Source: SXOA01 sp046153945 (GTDB lineage Bacteria; Planctomycetota; Planctomycetia; Pirellulales; Pirellulaceae). From it: a stretch of DNA of 64,000 nucleotides. The notes under the pieces were generated by a model. That model was not told the DNA's origin. It did not search any database and saw only the letters and a program-made list of their open reading frames with translations. A program made the translations under genes and the position numbers. The stretch covers positions 4,544 through 68,543 of the forward strand of contig JBJXFF010000124.1 in assembly GCA_046153945.1 (NCBI GenBank). Reading direction: 5' to 3'. Below, piece after piece: positions 47,624-55,664 of this stretch (the stretch's first letter is position 1; each line of letters begins with the position of its first letter).

Positions 47624-48646
47624 CTACTCCATCGCCTGCATGGCGGCTAGGACCTCATGTTCCACGAGTTCCAAGTCCTCGGAGGGGAGCCACAAGGTTG
47701 GAGGACAATCCGCGCGGCGACAGAATTGGCGCAACTTGCCGTAATAGTCCGTGTGTGCTCCAGTATGCTCCGGCTTCACGTCAAAAATGAATTCCGTTGC
47801 CAAAGACGATGGACGAGTATCGTTTGCCAGAATCCACCAATGAACCGGATCTTCGAGTATGACTACCAGCCGCGGTTCGATCATTTCACGTCGCGCGATT
47901 TCCCAGAGATTCATTGCAATTGTCGCTTCGGCTCGAGTCCCAGCCAAACATTCAAATTGAACATAGAACTGGTCGAACCAAAAGTCACTGATTCGCCACT
48001 TCTTATCTTCGCCCCAACACGCGGCTGCGACTCTTTGAGTCAGGAGTTCCAAATGATTGCGAGGGGGAGAATCGGCCTCAGCCGACTCTCCCAGGATTTG
48101 GCACTGGGTCTCAAGTTCAATCATGAGCAATACATCTCGCAAATCTAAATTGCTCGACTTTGAAATTGCCAGATACTCTGCGGAGTCATCTAGATTCTGG
48201 TGAAGCCTCTCCACTCTCCAACCATTCACCGGCCACACCATCTCCCCCGCAATCTCCGCCGCCGGCTCTAGAACAAAGCGGCGGTAGCACATCCGCGGAT
48301 GGGGAAGCTCGAGCGCCTGTGTCTTCATCTCGACGCGGTCATAGAGCAAAAGATCCAAATCAATCACCCGCGGTCCCCACCGCTCAACCCGGACGCGGCC
48401 AATGTGGTCCTCAATTGCCAAAATTTTTTCCAGCAGTTCTTCCGGCGGAAGCGAAGTCTCCAACCGAGCGGCAGCATTCAGAAACTCCCCTTGCCCTTCC
48501 GGCCCTCCCGCTGGTTTGCTCTGGCGATAGCGGCTGACCGCTTCGACGCGAATCTGCGGCTCGGCTCTCAGTAACTCGACCGCCCTTTCCAGCGCAGCAG
48601 CTCGGTCGCCAAGGTTTGATCCAAGCCCGAGGAGTGCGGTAGCCAT
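47624..48646 (-). CDS. folK: Dihydropterin pyrophosphokinase (FolK) with C-terminal extension
   Basis: ATG 48646 chosen (MATALLGLGSNLGDR); the frame opens at 48775. Residues 1-145 are a complete HPPK domain: GLGSNLGDR, QGEFLNAAARLET, RVERWGPRVIDLDLLLYD, LPHPRM. HPPK makes the diphosphate precursor of folate. The remaining about 195 residues (from LHQNLDD to LAAMQAME) are not part of FolK. They look like a deoxynucleoside kinase-type region seen fused to FolK in planctomycetes, but a Walker A motif is not visible here. Confidence 0.92.
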   Translation of the reverse strand: MATALLGLGSNLGDRAAALERAVELLRAEPQIRVEAVSRYRQSKPAGGPEGQGEFLNAAARLETSLPPEELLEKILAIEDHIGRVRVERWGPRVIDLDLLLYDRVEMKTQALELPHPRMCYRRFVLEPAAEIAGEMVWPVNGWRVERLHQNLDDSAEYLAISKSSNLDLRDVLLMIELETQCQILGESAEADSPPRNHLELLTQRVAAACWGEDKKWRISDFWFDQFYVQFECLAGTRAEATIAMNLWEIARREMIEPRLVVILEDPVHWWILANDTRPSSLATEFIFDVKPEHTGAHTDYYGKLRQFCRRADCPPTLWLPSEDLELVEHEVLAAMQAME

Positions 48647-49584
48647 GACCGCATTATAGAGAATATCGCGGCCCTCTTCGCTTAGCCCCCGCGACCACGC
48701 GGGGAATCCGACGCATAGTCGCCGCGGCTGAACAAAAAATGGGGCCGGAAGAGTGTCCATTCTCCCGGTCCCCAATCAATCCCACCGCGCGAGTCCTGCG
48801 CGGGTTTCCAAAAAGGCGGGGGGGTCTCCGTTCCTCGACATGCGCCCGTTCGACGTTGGTCGCCGACTGTCGTTCCACGTTCAGTCGCCGCCCCCAGTTG
48901 CTCTTGGCCTTTCCTTGTTTCTTATAGTTGCTGTGCGTCACCTACCTGTTCACAAACACTTCCAGCCACACGATGTTCTGATTTCTTTTCCCAAACAAAG
49001 CTTAGGCCAAAGCATCACTCAGCGCGCACATTCAGCGCCCTGTGTTTCGATAGTCTCTCTCCACTGCGAAGGCAGAAGCTCCGCTGAGTTAGCGCCGGCT
49101 GCTCCCTGGCCGACGCGCCAATGTGTTCTGAACCGAACGGAAAAATGTCTCGAGTCGATTGCCTGGGGTTTCCTTGCTCACTCCTCCTTATGACGCACGA
49201 GCGAAAAAAGGTACGAGTGCTTTTGCAAATCGTTTCACCAACCGCAATCACAACATTCAGCGAACAAGGCGTCATTGTGCTAAGGTCTGGTGAATTGTCA
49301 AGCAAGGTAACAAAAAGTTTTTTTCGCCGTGATAGCACTCGGGAAGCCCGCTGAAAAAATCACACTTCTGCGTATTGACAAATTCGTCGCATTCTCTCCA
49401 GTCTCGGCGACTGATGGTCCTGTTCGCAGAATAACGGTTCCTGTTTCTTCCAAGTTAAGTGTAACTTCGCAACATAAAAGTGCACGACACCGCGCAACTA
49501 CTCCAAGAGAACTGTAATTCACAACATCGACGGCAAGTTGTCCGCGTTCCCTGTGATTCGCCTTCGGCTTAGTCGTCGGTTAGA
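48647..49584. other. Long intergenic region upstream of folK and PSD1
   Basis: 938 bases between divergent genes with no convincing gene. It contains a hairpin (48738-48774). The right part is AT-richer, and TTAGAAT at about 49575-49581 may be a -10 element for the PSD1 operon. Confidence 0.5.
48738..48774. repeat. Palindromic element upstream of folK
   Basis: ATGGGGCCGGAAGAGTGTCC and CATTCTCCCGGTCCCCAAT form an imperfect hairpin. On the minus strand it is followed by a T-run, like a terminator or attenuator in the leader of folK. Confidence 0.5.
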
Positions 49585-52458
49585 ATGAAAGTCGCGAGAC
49601 GAACGGTGTCTCGACCCGCCAAACCCCTCTTCGCTCCGCCCAAAGTCTCAAACGTGAAAATCCTCATTCACTCCACCGTGGCTTTGCTCGTCGCCGGTAC
49701 CGTCTGCGGACGCGCTTCCGGCGACGAAGGAGGCGACTTCTTTGAGCAGCAGATTCGCCCCATTCTGGCCGGAAAATGCGTGGAATGCCACGGCGCGGAG
49801 GAGCCGGAGAGCAGCCTCCGCCTGACCTCGCGGGAAGAATTGCTCAAAGGGGGAAAGTCCGGTCCCGCTGCCGTGGAGAAAAAGGGAGCAGAGAGCCTGC
49901 TAATTCAAGCAGTAATGCGGAAGGGAAAGCTGATGATGCCGCCGGAAAGCAAGTTGCGCGACGACGAGGTGGCTGCACTGAAGAAATGGGTCGATATCGG
50001 GCTACCCTGGCCCAATAGTCCAGGCCAGTCTGCGAAGCCGAAAGGAGAGATGATCGTCACTCCAGCAGATCGCGAGCATTGGTCGTTCCGCCCAGTGACT
50101 TCACCGATCCCGCCGATTGTGCGCGACGGCGCCTGGCCGCGCCAGCCACTCGATGCCTTCGTTCTGTCGAAGCTCGAGGCTCAATCGCTGGCCCCCGCGC
50201 CCCCTGCCGATAGGCGGACGCTTCTGCGCCGGTTGTTCTATGACCTCATTGGCCTGCCGCCAAGTTGGGAAGAGACGCAGGCGTTCGCCGCCGATGTTTC
50301 TCCCGATTCTCTTGAGCGGCAGACAGATCGGCTGCTGGCTTCACCCCGCTATGGGGAGCGCTGGGGTCGCCACTGGCTGGATGTGGCTCGCTTCGCCGAT
50401 ACGAAGGACGGGGTACTCATGTATGGCGACGACCGGGTGCGTCCTTATGCCTACACCTATCGCGACTACGTCGTGCGGGCGCTCAACGCGGATACTCCCT
50501 TCGATCAGTTCGTTCAGGAGCAACTTGCCGCAGACCTGATTGAACCAAAGGTAGAGTCGTGGCGGCTGTCGGCGCTCGGCATTCTAACGCTGGGGCGGCA
50601 GTACGATAACAACATCCATGACGTCATCGACGATCAGATCGATACCGTCACGCGCGGCTTTCTGGGAGTCACCGTGGCGTGTGCCCGCTGCCACGATCAT
50701 AAATACGATCCGATTCCGACGGCCGACTATTATTCTCTGTATGGTGTTTTCGCCAGCAGCGAAATGCCGCAGGAATTGCCCCTGGTGGCGGATCCGAAGG
50801 AGATTGCTGGCGGCGAAGAATTTGAAAAACAGGTCGGCCCGAAGCGAGAAGAGTTGCGGAAGTTCTTGGACGAGCAGTACACCCTGCTGGCTGAGACTGC
50901 CCGCGCCCGGATTGGAGATTACCTGGTGCACGTCGCCACCAAGGAGCCCGATCCACTGGAGACAGCCATCTTCTTCTTGTCCCTCAATCCCGAAGACCTG
51001 CGACCGCCGATGATTGCCCGCTGGCGGAAGTATTTGGATCAGCGGGCTCAGCCGGATGATCCGGTGCTCGGTCCGTGGCGGGAATTCATGAGCCTTGCCG
51101 CATCTTCCGATGTGTTTGCCAGAGAAGCCGCTGCCATGCTTGAGAAATGGAAGCAGCGGCCAGAAGGAATGAACAAGGGAGAGTTGAATCCCCTGGTCAA
51201 GGAAGCCCTGCTCAAGGGTCCGCTGACCAGCAAAGCGGATGTTGCCCGCGCCTACGGCAGCGTCCTCAAACGGGTCTATGACGAATCGAAGGGGGCGGCG
51301 ACCGCTTCTCCGCCCCCCGATGCCGCCGCGCGGACGCAGCTTCTGCAAATGGTGACCAGCCAGGAGAGCCCCGCCTATTTCCCTCGCAACCATTCCTGGA
51401 AGTACATGTCACGCCAGCCGAAGGATGCTTTCGGCGGCAAGACGCAAGAGATTGACAAGCTGGCAGTGCAATCGAAGAGTGCGCCGCCGCGGGCGATGGT
51501 CGTTTATGACGCACCACACTCCGTCGATCCTTCCATTTTCATCCGCGGCAACCCGTCGCAACGGGGAAAGAATGTGCCACGGCAGTTCCTGGCGGTACTC
51601 TCCCCCGCAGAGCGAAAGCCGTTCACCGGCATCAGCGGCCGGCTGGATTTGGCGAAGGCGATTTCCTCGCCCGAAAATCCCCTCACCAGCCGCGTGATTG
51701 CGAACCGGGTCTGGATGCATCACTTCGGCGAGCCGCTCGTTTCGTCACCGAGCGACTTTGGCCGGCGAAGCACGCCGCCGCTGCAGGCGGAACTGCTCGA
51801 CTATCTGGCATTCCGTCTGTCGCACGAAGGTTGGTCGCTGAAGAAGGCCCATCGCTGGATCGTCTCTTCCGCCATTTGGCAGCAGTCTTCTCTCTCGACG
51901 TCTGAATTGGCGGCTGCCGCGAAAATGAAAGACCCTGACAATCGCCTGCTTTGGAAAATGCCCCGGCGGCGGCTTGAGTTTGAGGCGATGCGCGATACGC
52001 TGCTCTCCGTCTCCGGCCGGATAACGCACCGCACTGGAGGGCGGCCGGTGGATGTGACGGACCCGCAAGGAAACCTTCGCACAATTTACGGCCTGGTGGA
52101 TCGCCAGAGCCTGCCCGGCGTGTTTCGGGCGTTTGATTTTGCTTCGCCGGATCAATCGGTCGAACGCCGCTCCCGGACCATGGTTCCGCAGCAGGCGTTA
52201 TTCTCGATGAACTCGCCGTTCGTCGTGCAGCAGGCGAAGTCCGTCGCCGGCAGGCCAGAGATCGTCGCGCTCACCGATCCCGCCGCACGAATCAAGGCCA
52301 TGTATCAGATCGTCCTGGGCCGAGAACCGACTCCAGCACAGTTAGCAACCGCACTCGCTTTTGTTTCCGCTCCCGTGGATGCGGAATCAAAGCTCAATCT
52401 CTGGGAAGAATTCGCCCAAGTGCTCCTTTCCGCGAACGAGCTGATGTATTTGGACTAG
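49585..52458 (+). CDS. PSD1 (DUF1549/DUF1553) cytochrome-type protein
   Basis: ATG 49585 taken; GTG 49654 (VKILIHSTVALLVAGTVCGRASG) gives a cleaner signal peptide and is a strong alternative. PSCyt1 haem motif CVECH at residues 65-69, DUF1549 (DAFVLSKLEAQSLAPAPPADRRTLLRRLFYDLIGLPPSWEE; GERWGRHWLDVARFADTKD; CARCHDHKYDPIPT) and DUF1553 (NPLTSRVIANRVWMHHFGEPLV; RRSRTMVPQQALFSMNSPFV). Shares its layout with the protein at 16780-19605. Followed 10 bases later by its DUF1501 partner. Confidence 0.94.
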   Translation: MKVARRTVSRPAKPLFAPPKVSNVKILIHSTVALLVAGTVCGRASGDEGGDFFEQQIRPILAGKCVECHGAEEPESSLRLTSREELLKGGKSGPAAVEKKGAESLLIQAVMRKGKLMMPPESKLRDDEVAALKKWVDIGLPWPNSPGQSAKPKGEMIVTPADREHWSFRPVTSPIPPIVRDGAWPRQPLDAFVLSKLEAQSLAPAPPADRRTLLRRLFYDLIGLPPSWEETQAFAADVSPDSLERQTDRLLASPRYGERWGRHWLDVARFADTKDGVLMYGDDRVRPYAYTYRDYVVRALNADTPFDQFVQEQLAADLIEPKVESWRLSALGILTLGRQYDNNIHDVIDDQIDTVTRGFLGVTVACARCHDHKYDPIPTADYYSLYGVFASSEMPQELPLVADPKEIAGGEEFEKQVGPKREELRKFLDEQYTLLAETARARIGDYLVHVATKEPDPLETAIFFLSLNPEDLRPPMIARWRKYLDQRAQPDDPVLGPWREFMSLAASSDVFAREAAAMLEKWKQRPEGMNKGELNPLVKEALLKGPLTSKADVARAYGSVLKRVYDESKGAATASPPPDAAARTQLLQMVTSQESPAYFPRNHSWKYMSRQPKDAFGGKTQEIDKLAVQSKSAPPRAMVVYDAPHSVDPSIFIRGNPSQRGKNVPRQFLAVLSPAERKPFTGISGRLDLAKAISSPENPLTSRVIANRVWMHHFGEPLVSSPSDFGRRSTPPLQAELLDYLAFRLSHEGWSLKKAHRWIVSSAIWQQSSLSTSELAAAAKMKDPDNRLLWKMPRRRLEFEAMRDTLLSVSGRITHRTGGRPVDVTDPQGNLRTIYGLVDRQSLPGVFRAFDFASPDQSVERRSRTMVPQQALFSMNSPFVVQQAKSVAGRPEIVALTDPAARIKAMYQIVLGREPTPAQLATALAFVSAPVDAESKLNLWEEFAQVLLSANELMYLD

Positions 52459-52468
52459 GAATCTCTAT

Positions 52469-53869
52469 ATGCAGAACTTATCGCGTCGTCAGATGCTCTC
52501 GCAGATGGGTGCCGGCCTCGGAATGGCCGGCCTCGCCAGTTTGTTGTGCGATCGCTCGGCCAACGCTGCTCCGGCCAGCATGTCGCCGCTCGCCGCCCGG
52601 CTGCCGCACTTTGCTCCTAAGGTAAAGCATGTCATCCATATCTATTTGAACGGCGGACCGTCGCAGGTCGATACGTTCGACCCCAAGCCGATCCTCGCCA
52701 AATACGACGGCCAGCCGTTGCCGGCGGGTAACTTGACGACGGAACGACACACCGGTGCCGCGATGGGCTCGCCATTCAAGTTCGCCAAGTACGGCCAAAG
52801 CGGCCTGGAGATCAGCGAGATTTTTGGAAAGACCGCCGCTCACGCCGACAGCATCTGCCTCATCCGTTCGATGCACGCCAATACGCCCAACCACGAGCAG
52901 TCCATGCGACTGATGAACTGCGGCGACGAGCGGCTGTCGCGGCCGAGCCTGGGGGCGTGGCTCACTTATGGCCTGGGAAGCGAGAACGAAAACCTCCCCG
53001 GCTTCATCGCCATGTGCCCCGGACTGCCGGTGGCGGACGTCTCCAACTGGCGTTCGTCGTTCTTGCCAGGCGTTTATCAAGGGACCCATCTCGACACTCG
53101 CAAAACCAAAATCGACGAGCTGATCGAGAACATCCGAAGCACCGAAGTCAGCAAGCGCGACCAGCGGCGGCAATTGGATCTGCTTTCCACGCTCAACCGG
53201 CAACATCAGGACGAACGAGCCGATGAGCCGGAGCTGGAGGCCCGCATCCAAGCATTCGAGCTCGCTTATCGCATGCAGGCCGAAGCGACCGACGCCTTCG
53301 ACGTCACGCGCGAGCCCGCCTACATCCAAGCCGCCTACGGCGACACCGTCCACGGCCGACAACTGCTCATGGCCCGGCGGCTCGTCGAGCGCGGAGTCCG
53401 CATTGTGCAGTGCTACCACGGCGACGTCCAGCCTTGGGACAGTCATAACGACCTCGCCAAGTCTCACCGCGATCTGGGGACGCAAATCGACGGCCCCCTC
53501 GCCGCCCTGCTCACGGACCTGAAGCAGCGCGGCCTGTTTGAAGAAACCCTCGTCATCTGCGGCGGCGAATTCGGTCGCACACCCGCGGTGGAACTGGTCA
53601 ACGGCAAGCCCGGCGGCGGGCGGGACCACAATCACTGGGGCTTCACCGTCTGGCTCGCCGGCGGTGGCGTGAAAGGAGGCCTCGCCTACGGCTCCACCGA
53701 CGAATTCGGCTACCGGGCCGCGGAAAATCCGGTGCATGTCCACGACCTGCACGCGACAATCCTCCACCTCCTTGGCTTCGACCACACTAGGCTCACCTAC
53801 CGCCACGCTGGCCGGGACTTCCGCCTGACCGATGTGCATGGACATGTGGTGCGGGATATTTTGGCATAG
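52469..53869 (+). CDS. DUF1501 family protein, Tat-exported
   Basis: ATG 52469 with AGGAA upstream. Leader SRRQMLSQMGAGLGMAGLASLLC has twin arginines. Motifs HIYLNGGPSQVDTFDPKP, IRSMHANTPNHEQSMRLMNCG, CGGEFGRTPAVELVNG and GRDHNHWGFTVWLAGGGVKGG. Partner of the upstream PSD1 gene, in an undisturbed two-gene operon; compare the interrupted pair at 14672-19605. Exported; substrate unknown. Confidence 0.94.
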   Translation: MQNLSRRQMLSQMGAGLGMAGLASLLCDRSANAAPASMSPLAARLPHFAPKVKHVIHIYLNGGPSQVDTFDPKPILAKYDGQPLPAGNLTTERHTGAAMGSPFKFAKYGQSGLEISEIFGKTAAHADSICLIRSMHANTPNHEQSMRLMNCGDERLSRPSLGAWLTYGLGSENENLPGFIAMCPGLPVADVSNWRSSFLPGVYQGTHLDTRKTKIDELIENIRSTEVSKRDQRRQLDLLSTLNRQHQDERADEPELEARIQAFELAYRMQAEATDAFDVTREPAYIQAAYGDTVHGRQLLMARRLVERGVRIVQCYHGDVQPWDSHNDLAKSHRDLGTQIDGPLAALLTDLKQRGLFEETLVICGGEFGRTPAVELVNGKPGGGRDHNHWGFTVWLAGGGVKGGLAYGSTDEFGYRAAENPVHVHDLHATILHLLGFDHTRLTYRHAGRDFRLTDVHGHVVRDILA

Positions 53870-53870
53870 T

Positions 53871-53916
53871 TGCCTTCACACTCCGTGTGAAGGCATCCGC
53901 TCACGGAGTGAGCGGA
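53871..53916. repeat. Tandem hairpins after DUF1501 gene, copy 2
   Basis: TGCCTTCACACTCCGTGTGA...AGGCA (53871-53895) and TCCGCTCACGGAGTGAGCGG...A (53896-53916), two adjacent hairpins as at 9180-9226. The element ends at the stop of the convergent gene. Confidence 0.65.
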
Positions 53917-54738
53917 CTACAATCGCAATCCCGTTTGCCGCATCAACTTATCCGTCGCCTGATACGCTTCCGCGACCCACTCCGCAATCTTGTCCGGCTG
54001 CGGGGAATACTCCAGTTCGATGGAGATGGCTCCTTCGATGCCGAGGGCCTTGATCTCGCGGAGGTACGGCTCAAAGGAAACCACGCCGCGGCCCGGCGGC
54101 AGGTCGCCGTGCTTTTTGCCGTCGCAGTCGGAGATGTGAACGTGAATGGCTTTCCCTTTCAAGCGGCGCAGCTCTTCCGCGGGAACCTTCGCCAGGCAGA
54201 GGTGCGAGATGTCGATATTCGCCTGAACGGCGGGATGATGGCAGTCGTCCAGAAACCGGACCATCGTTTCCACGCTGTTGACCAGTGATAGATGAAAAGG
54301 CTCCAACTCCAGGGCAATCTGCACGCCGAGATCGGCGGCATAATCGCCGAGCAGCCGGCAGCTCTCCACGCCCATTTTCCACTGCTCCGCGGGCGGAATC
54401 ACTTCCTGGTTCCAGATGTACTCCCCCAGTACTAGCAGCACGTTCTTGGCCTGATACTCATACGCCAGGTCCAGATACTTCTTCACCCGGTCGATGTGAA
54501 ACCGCTGCACGCTTGGATTGAAGTCAATCAGCCCCACCGCCACGCAGGCTATCGAAACAATTGGCAAATCGAGCCGGTCACACTCATCCTTTATCAGCCG
54601 TCGTTCGCGGATGCCGATATCCAGCGGGTCCACGAAAATATCGATGGAATCAAAGCCAATCTCCTTCGTTTTGCGGAGGCCGTAAACCGTCGGCTGATTG
54701 GCTTGAACCCAGGCGGAGTTGATGAGGCCGAGCTGCAT
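53917..54738 (-). CDS. Sugar phosphate isomerase/epimerase-like TIM barrel protein
   Basis: 273 residues, AP-endonuclease family 2 fold. Signature segments: IGFDSIDIFVDPLD, QIALELEPFHLSLVNSVETM (metal-ligand Glu), VQANIDISHLCLAKV (Asp-x-x-His), IHVHISDCDGKKHGDLPPGRG, and AISIELEY. Such proteins isomerise or epimerise sugars or inositol compounds using a divalent metal. Divergent from the ECF-like sigma gene. No sugar-utilisation operon adjoins it. Confidence 0.9.
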   Translation of the reverse strand: MQLGLINSAWVQANQPTVYGLRKTKEIGFDSIDIFVDPLDIGIRERRLIKDECDRLDLPIVSIACVAVGLIDFNPSVQRFHIDRVKKYLDLAYEYQAKNVLLVLGEYIWNQEVIPPAEQWKMGVESCRLLGDYAADLGVQIALELEPFHLSLVNSVETMVRFLDDCHHPAVQANIDISHLCLAKVPAEELRRLKGKAIHVHISDCDGKKHGDLPPGRGVVSFEPYLREIKALGIEGAISIELEYSPQPDKIAEWVAEAYQATDKLMRQTGLRL

Positions 54739-54800
54739 GAGGGGGAGAGGGGCTGGGGACTCGGGGCTAGGGACTGGGGCAGAGAGGATTATGCTGCGGG
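54738..54800. repeat. GGGGACT/GGGGCT repeats upstream of the sigma gene
   Basis: GGGGCTGGGGACTCGGGGCT followed by AGGGACTGGGG. Short direct repeat between the isomerase start and the sigma-factor gene. Confidence 0.5.
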
Positions 54801-54837
54801 AAGTGCAGCCAAAGCAAGAAGGAGTATATTGAGCCCT

Positions 54838-55572
54838 ATGACTTCCGCCTCCGCTGGCAATGCCAACTTCAACACCACACGGTGGAGCCTTGTTGTGGCC
54901 GCGGCCAGGAGCCCTTCGCCGCAGGCACGGGCCGCGCTGGAGGAACTTTGCGGCAGCTATTGGTATGCGGTCTATGCCTTCGTTCGCCGGCGGGGAACCC
55001 AGGTGGAGGATGCCCGCGACCTGACGCAGGAATTCTTCGCCCGGCTATTGGAAAAGGATTACCTGGAAGCCGTAGACCGGGAGCGAGGCAGGTTCCGCAC
55101 CTTTCTGCTGACGGCCGTGTCCCATTTTCTCAGCAACGAGCGGGAGCGGGCCTGTGCTCAAAAGCGGGGAGGAGGGCAAACCGTCCTGTCGCTTGATTTC
55201 GAGCGCGGCGAGGAGCGTTACCAGCATGAGCCAGCGGACCACTGGACGGCTGAGAAAATCTTCGACCGCCGCTGGGCTCTGACGCTGCTTGACCAGGCCG
55301 TAGCAGCGCTGAAGCAGGAATATGCCCAGGCCGACAAGAGCCCGCTCTTTGAGGAATTGAAGGTATATCTCACCGGCGATTCCGGTGCTCCCATTTATGA
55401 AGTGGCCGCCGCCAAGCTGGAAATGTCCCCCGGCGCGGTCAAAGTCACCGTCCACCGCCTGCGGCAGAAGTACCGGGAAACACTGCGGCAACTCATCGCG
55501 CAAACCGTGGCCGCGGAAGAAGATATCGACAGCGAACTGCAGGTTTTGCTTACTGCCCTCCGGGGAGATTAA
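54838..55572 (+). CDS. ECF-like sigma factor, planctomycete type
   Basis: ATG 54838 is the right start; a longer frame from 54496 runs through the isomerase gene. 244 residues. The N-terminus FNTTRWSLVVAAA is typical of planctomycete sigma factors near kinases. Region 2 (DARDLTQEFFARLLEKDYLEAVDRERGRFRTFLLTAVSHFLSNERERA), and region 4 helix-turn-helix (YEVAAAKLEMSPGAVKVTVHRLRQKYRETLR). Directs RNA polymerase to a regulon not visible here. Followed by two zinc-ribbon kinases, suggesting phosphorylation-based control rather than an anti-sigma factor; that is inference. Confidence 0.9.
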   Translation: MTSASAGNANFNTTRWSLVVAAARSPSPQARAALEELCGSYWYAVYAFVRRRGTQVEDARDLTQEFFARLLEKDYLEAVDRERGRFRTFLLTAVSHFLSNERERACAQKRGGGQTVLSLDFERGEERYQHEPADHWTAEKIFDRRWALTLLDQAVAALKQEYAQADKSPLFEELKVYLTGDSGAPIYEVAAAKLEMSPGAVKVTVHRLRQKYRETLRQLIAQTVAAEEDIDSELQVLLTALRGD

Positions 55573-55664
55573 GATTCTCTGTAACCGGCAGTCTGTTTTC
55601 CGTAAGAGTAGAGTGCCTCGAAAACAGCGCTCGCATCCAGCCGCTAGAAGAATAGCGTAAACCC

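Noticed and set aside
48753..49193. 146-residue plus-strand frame between folK and PSD1
   Set aside because: Overlaps a palindrome, has no ribosome site and no family-like composition.
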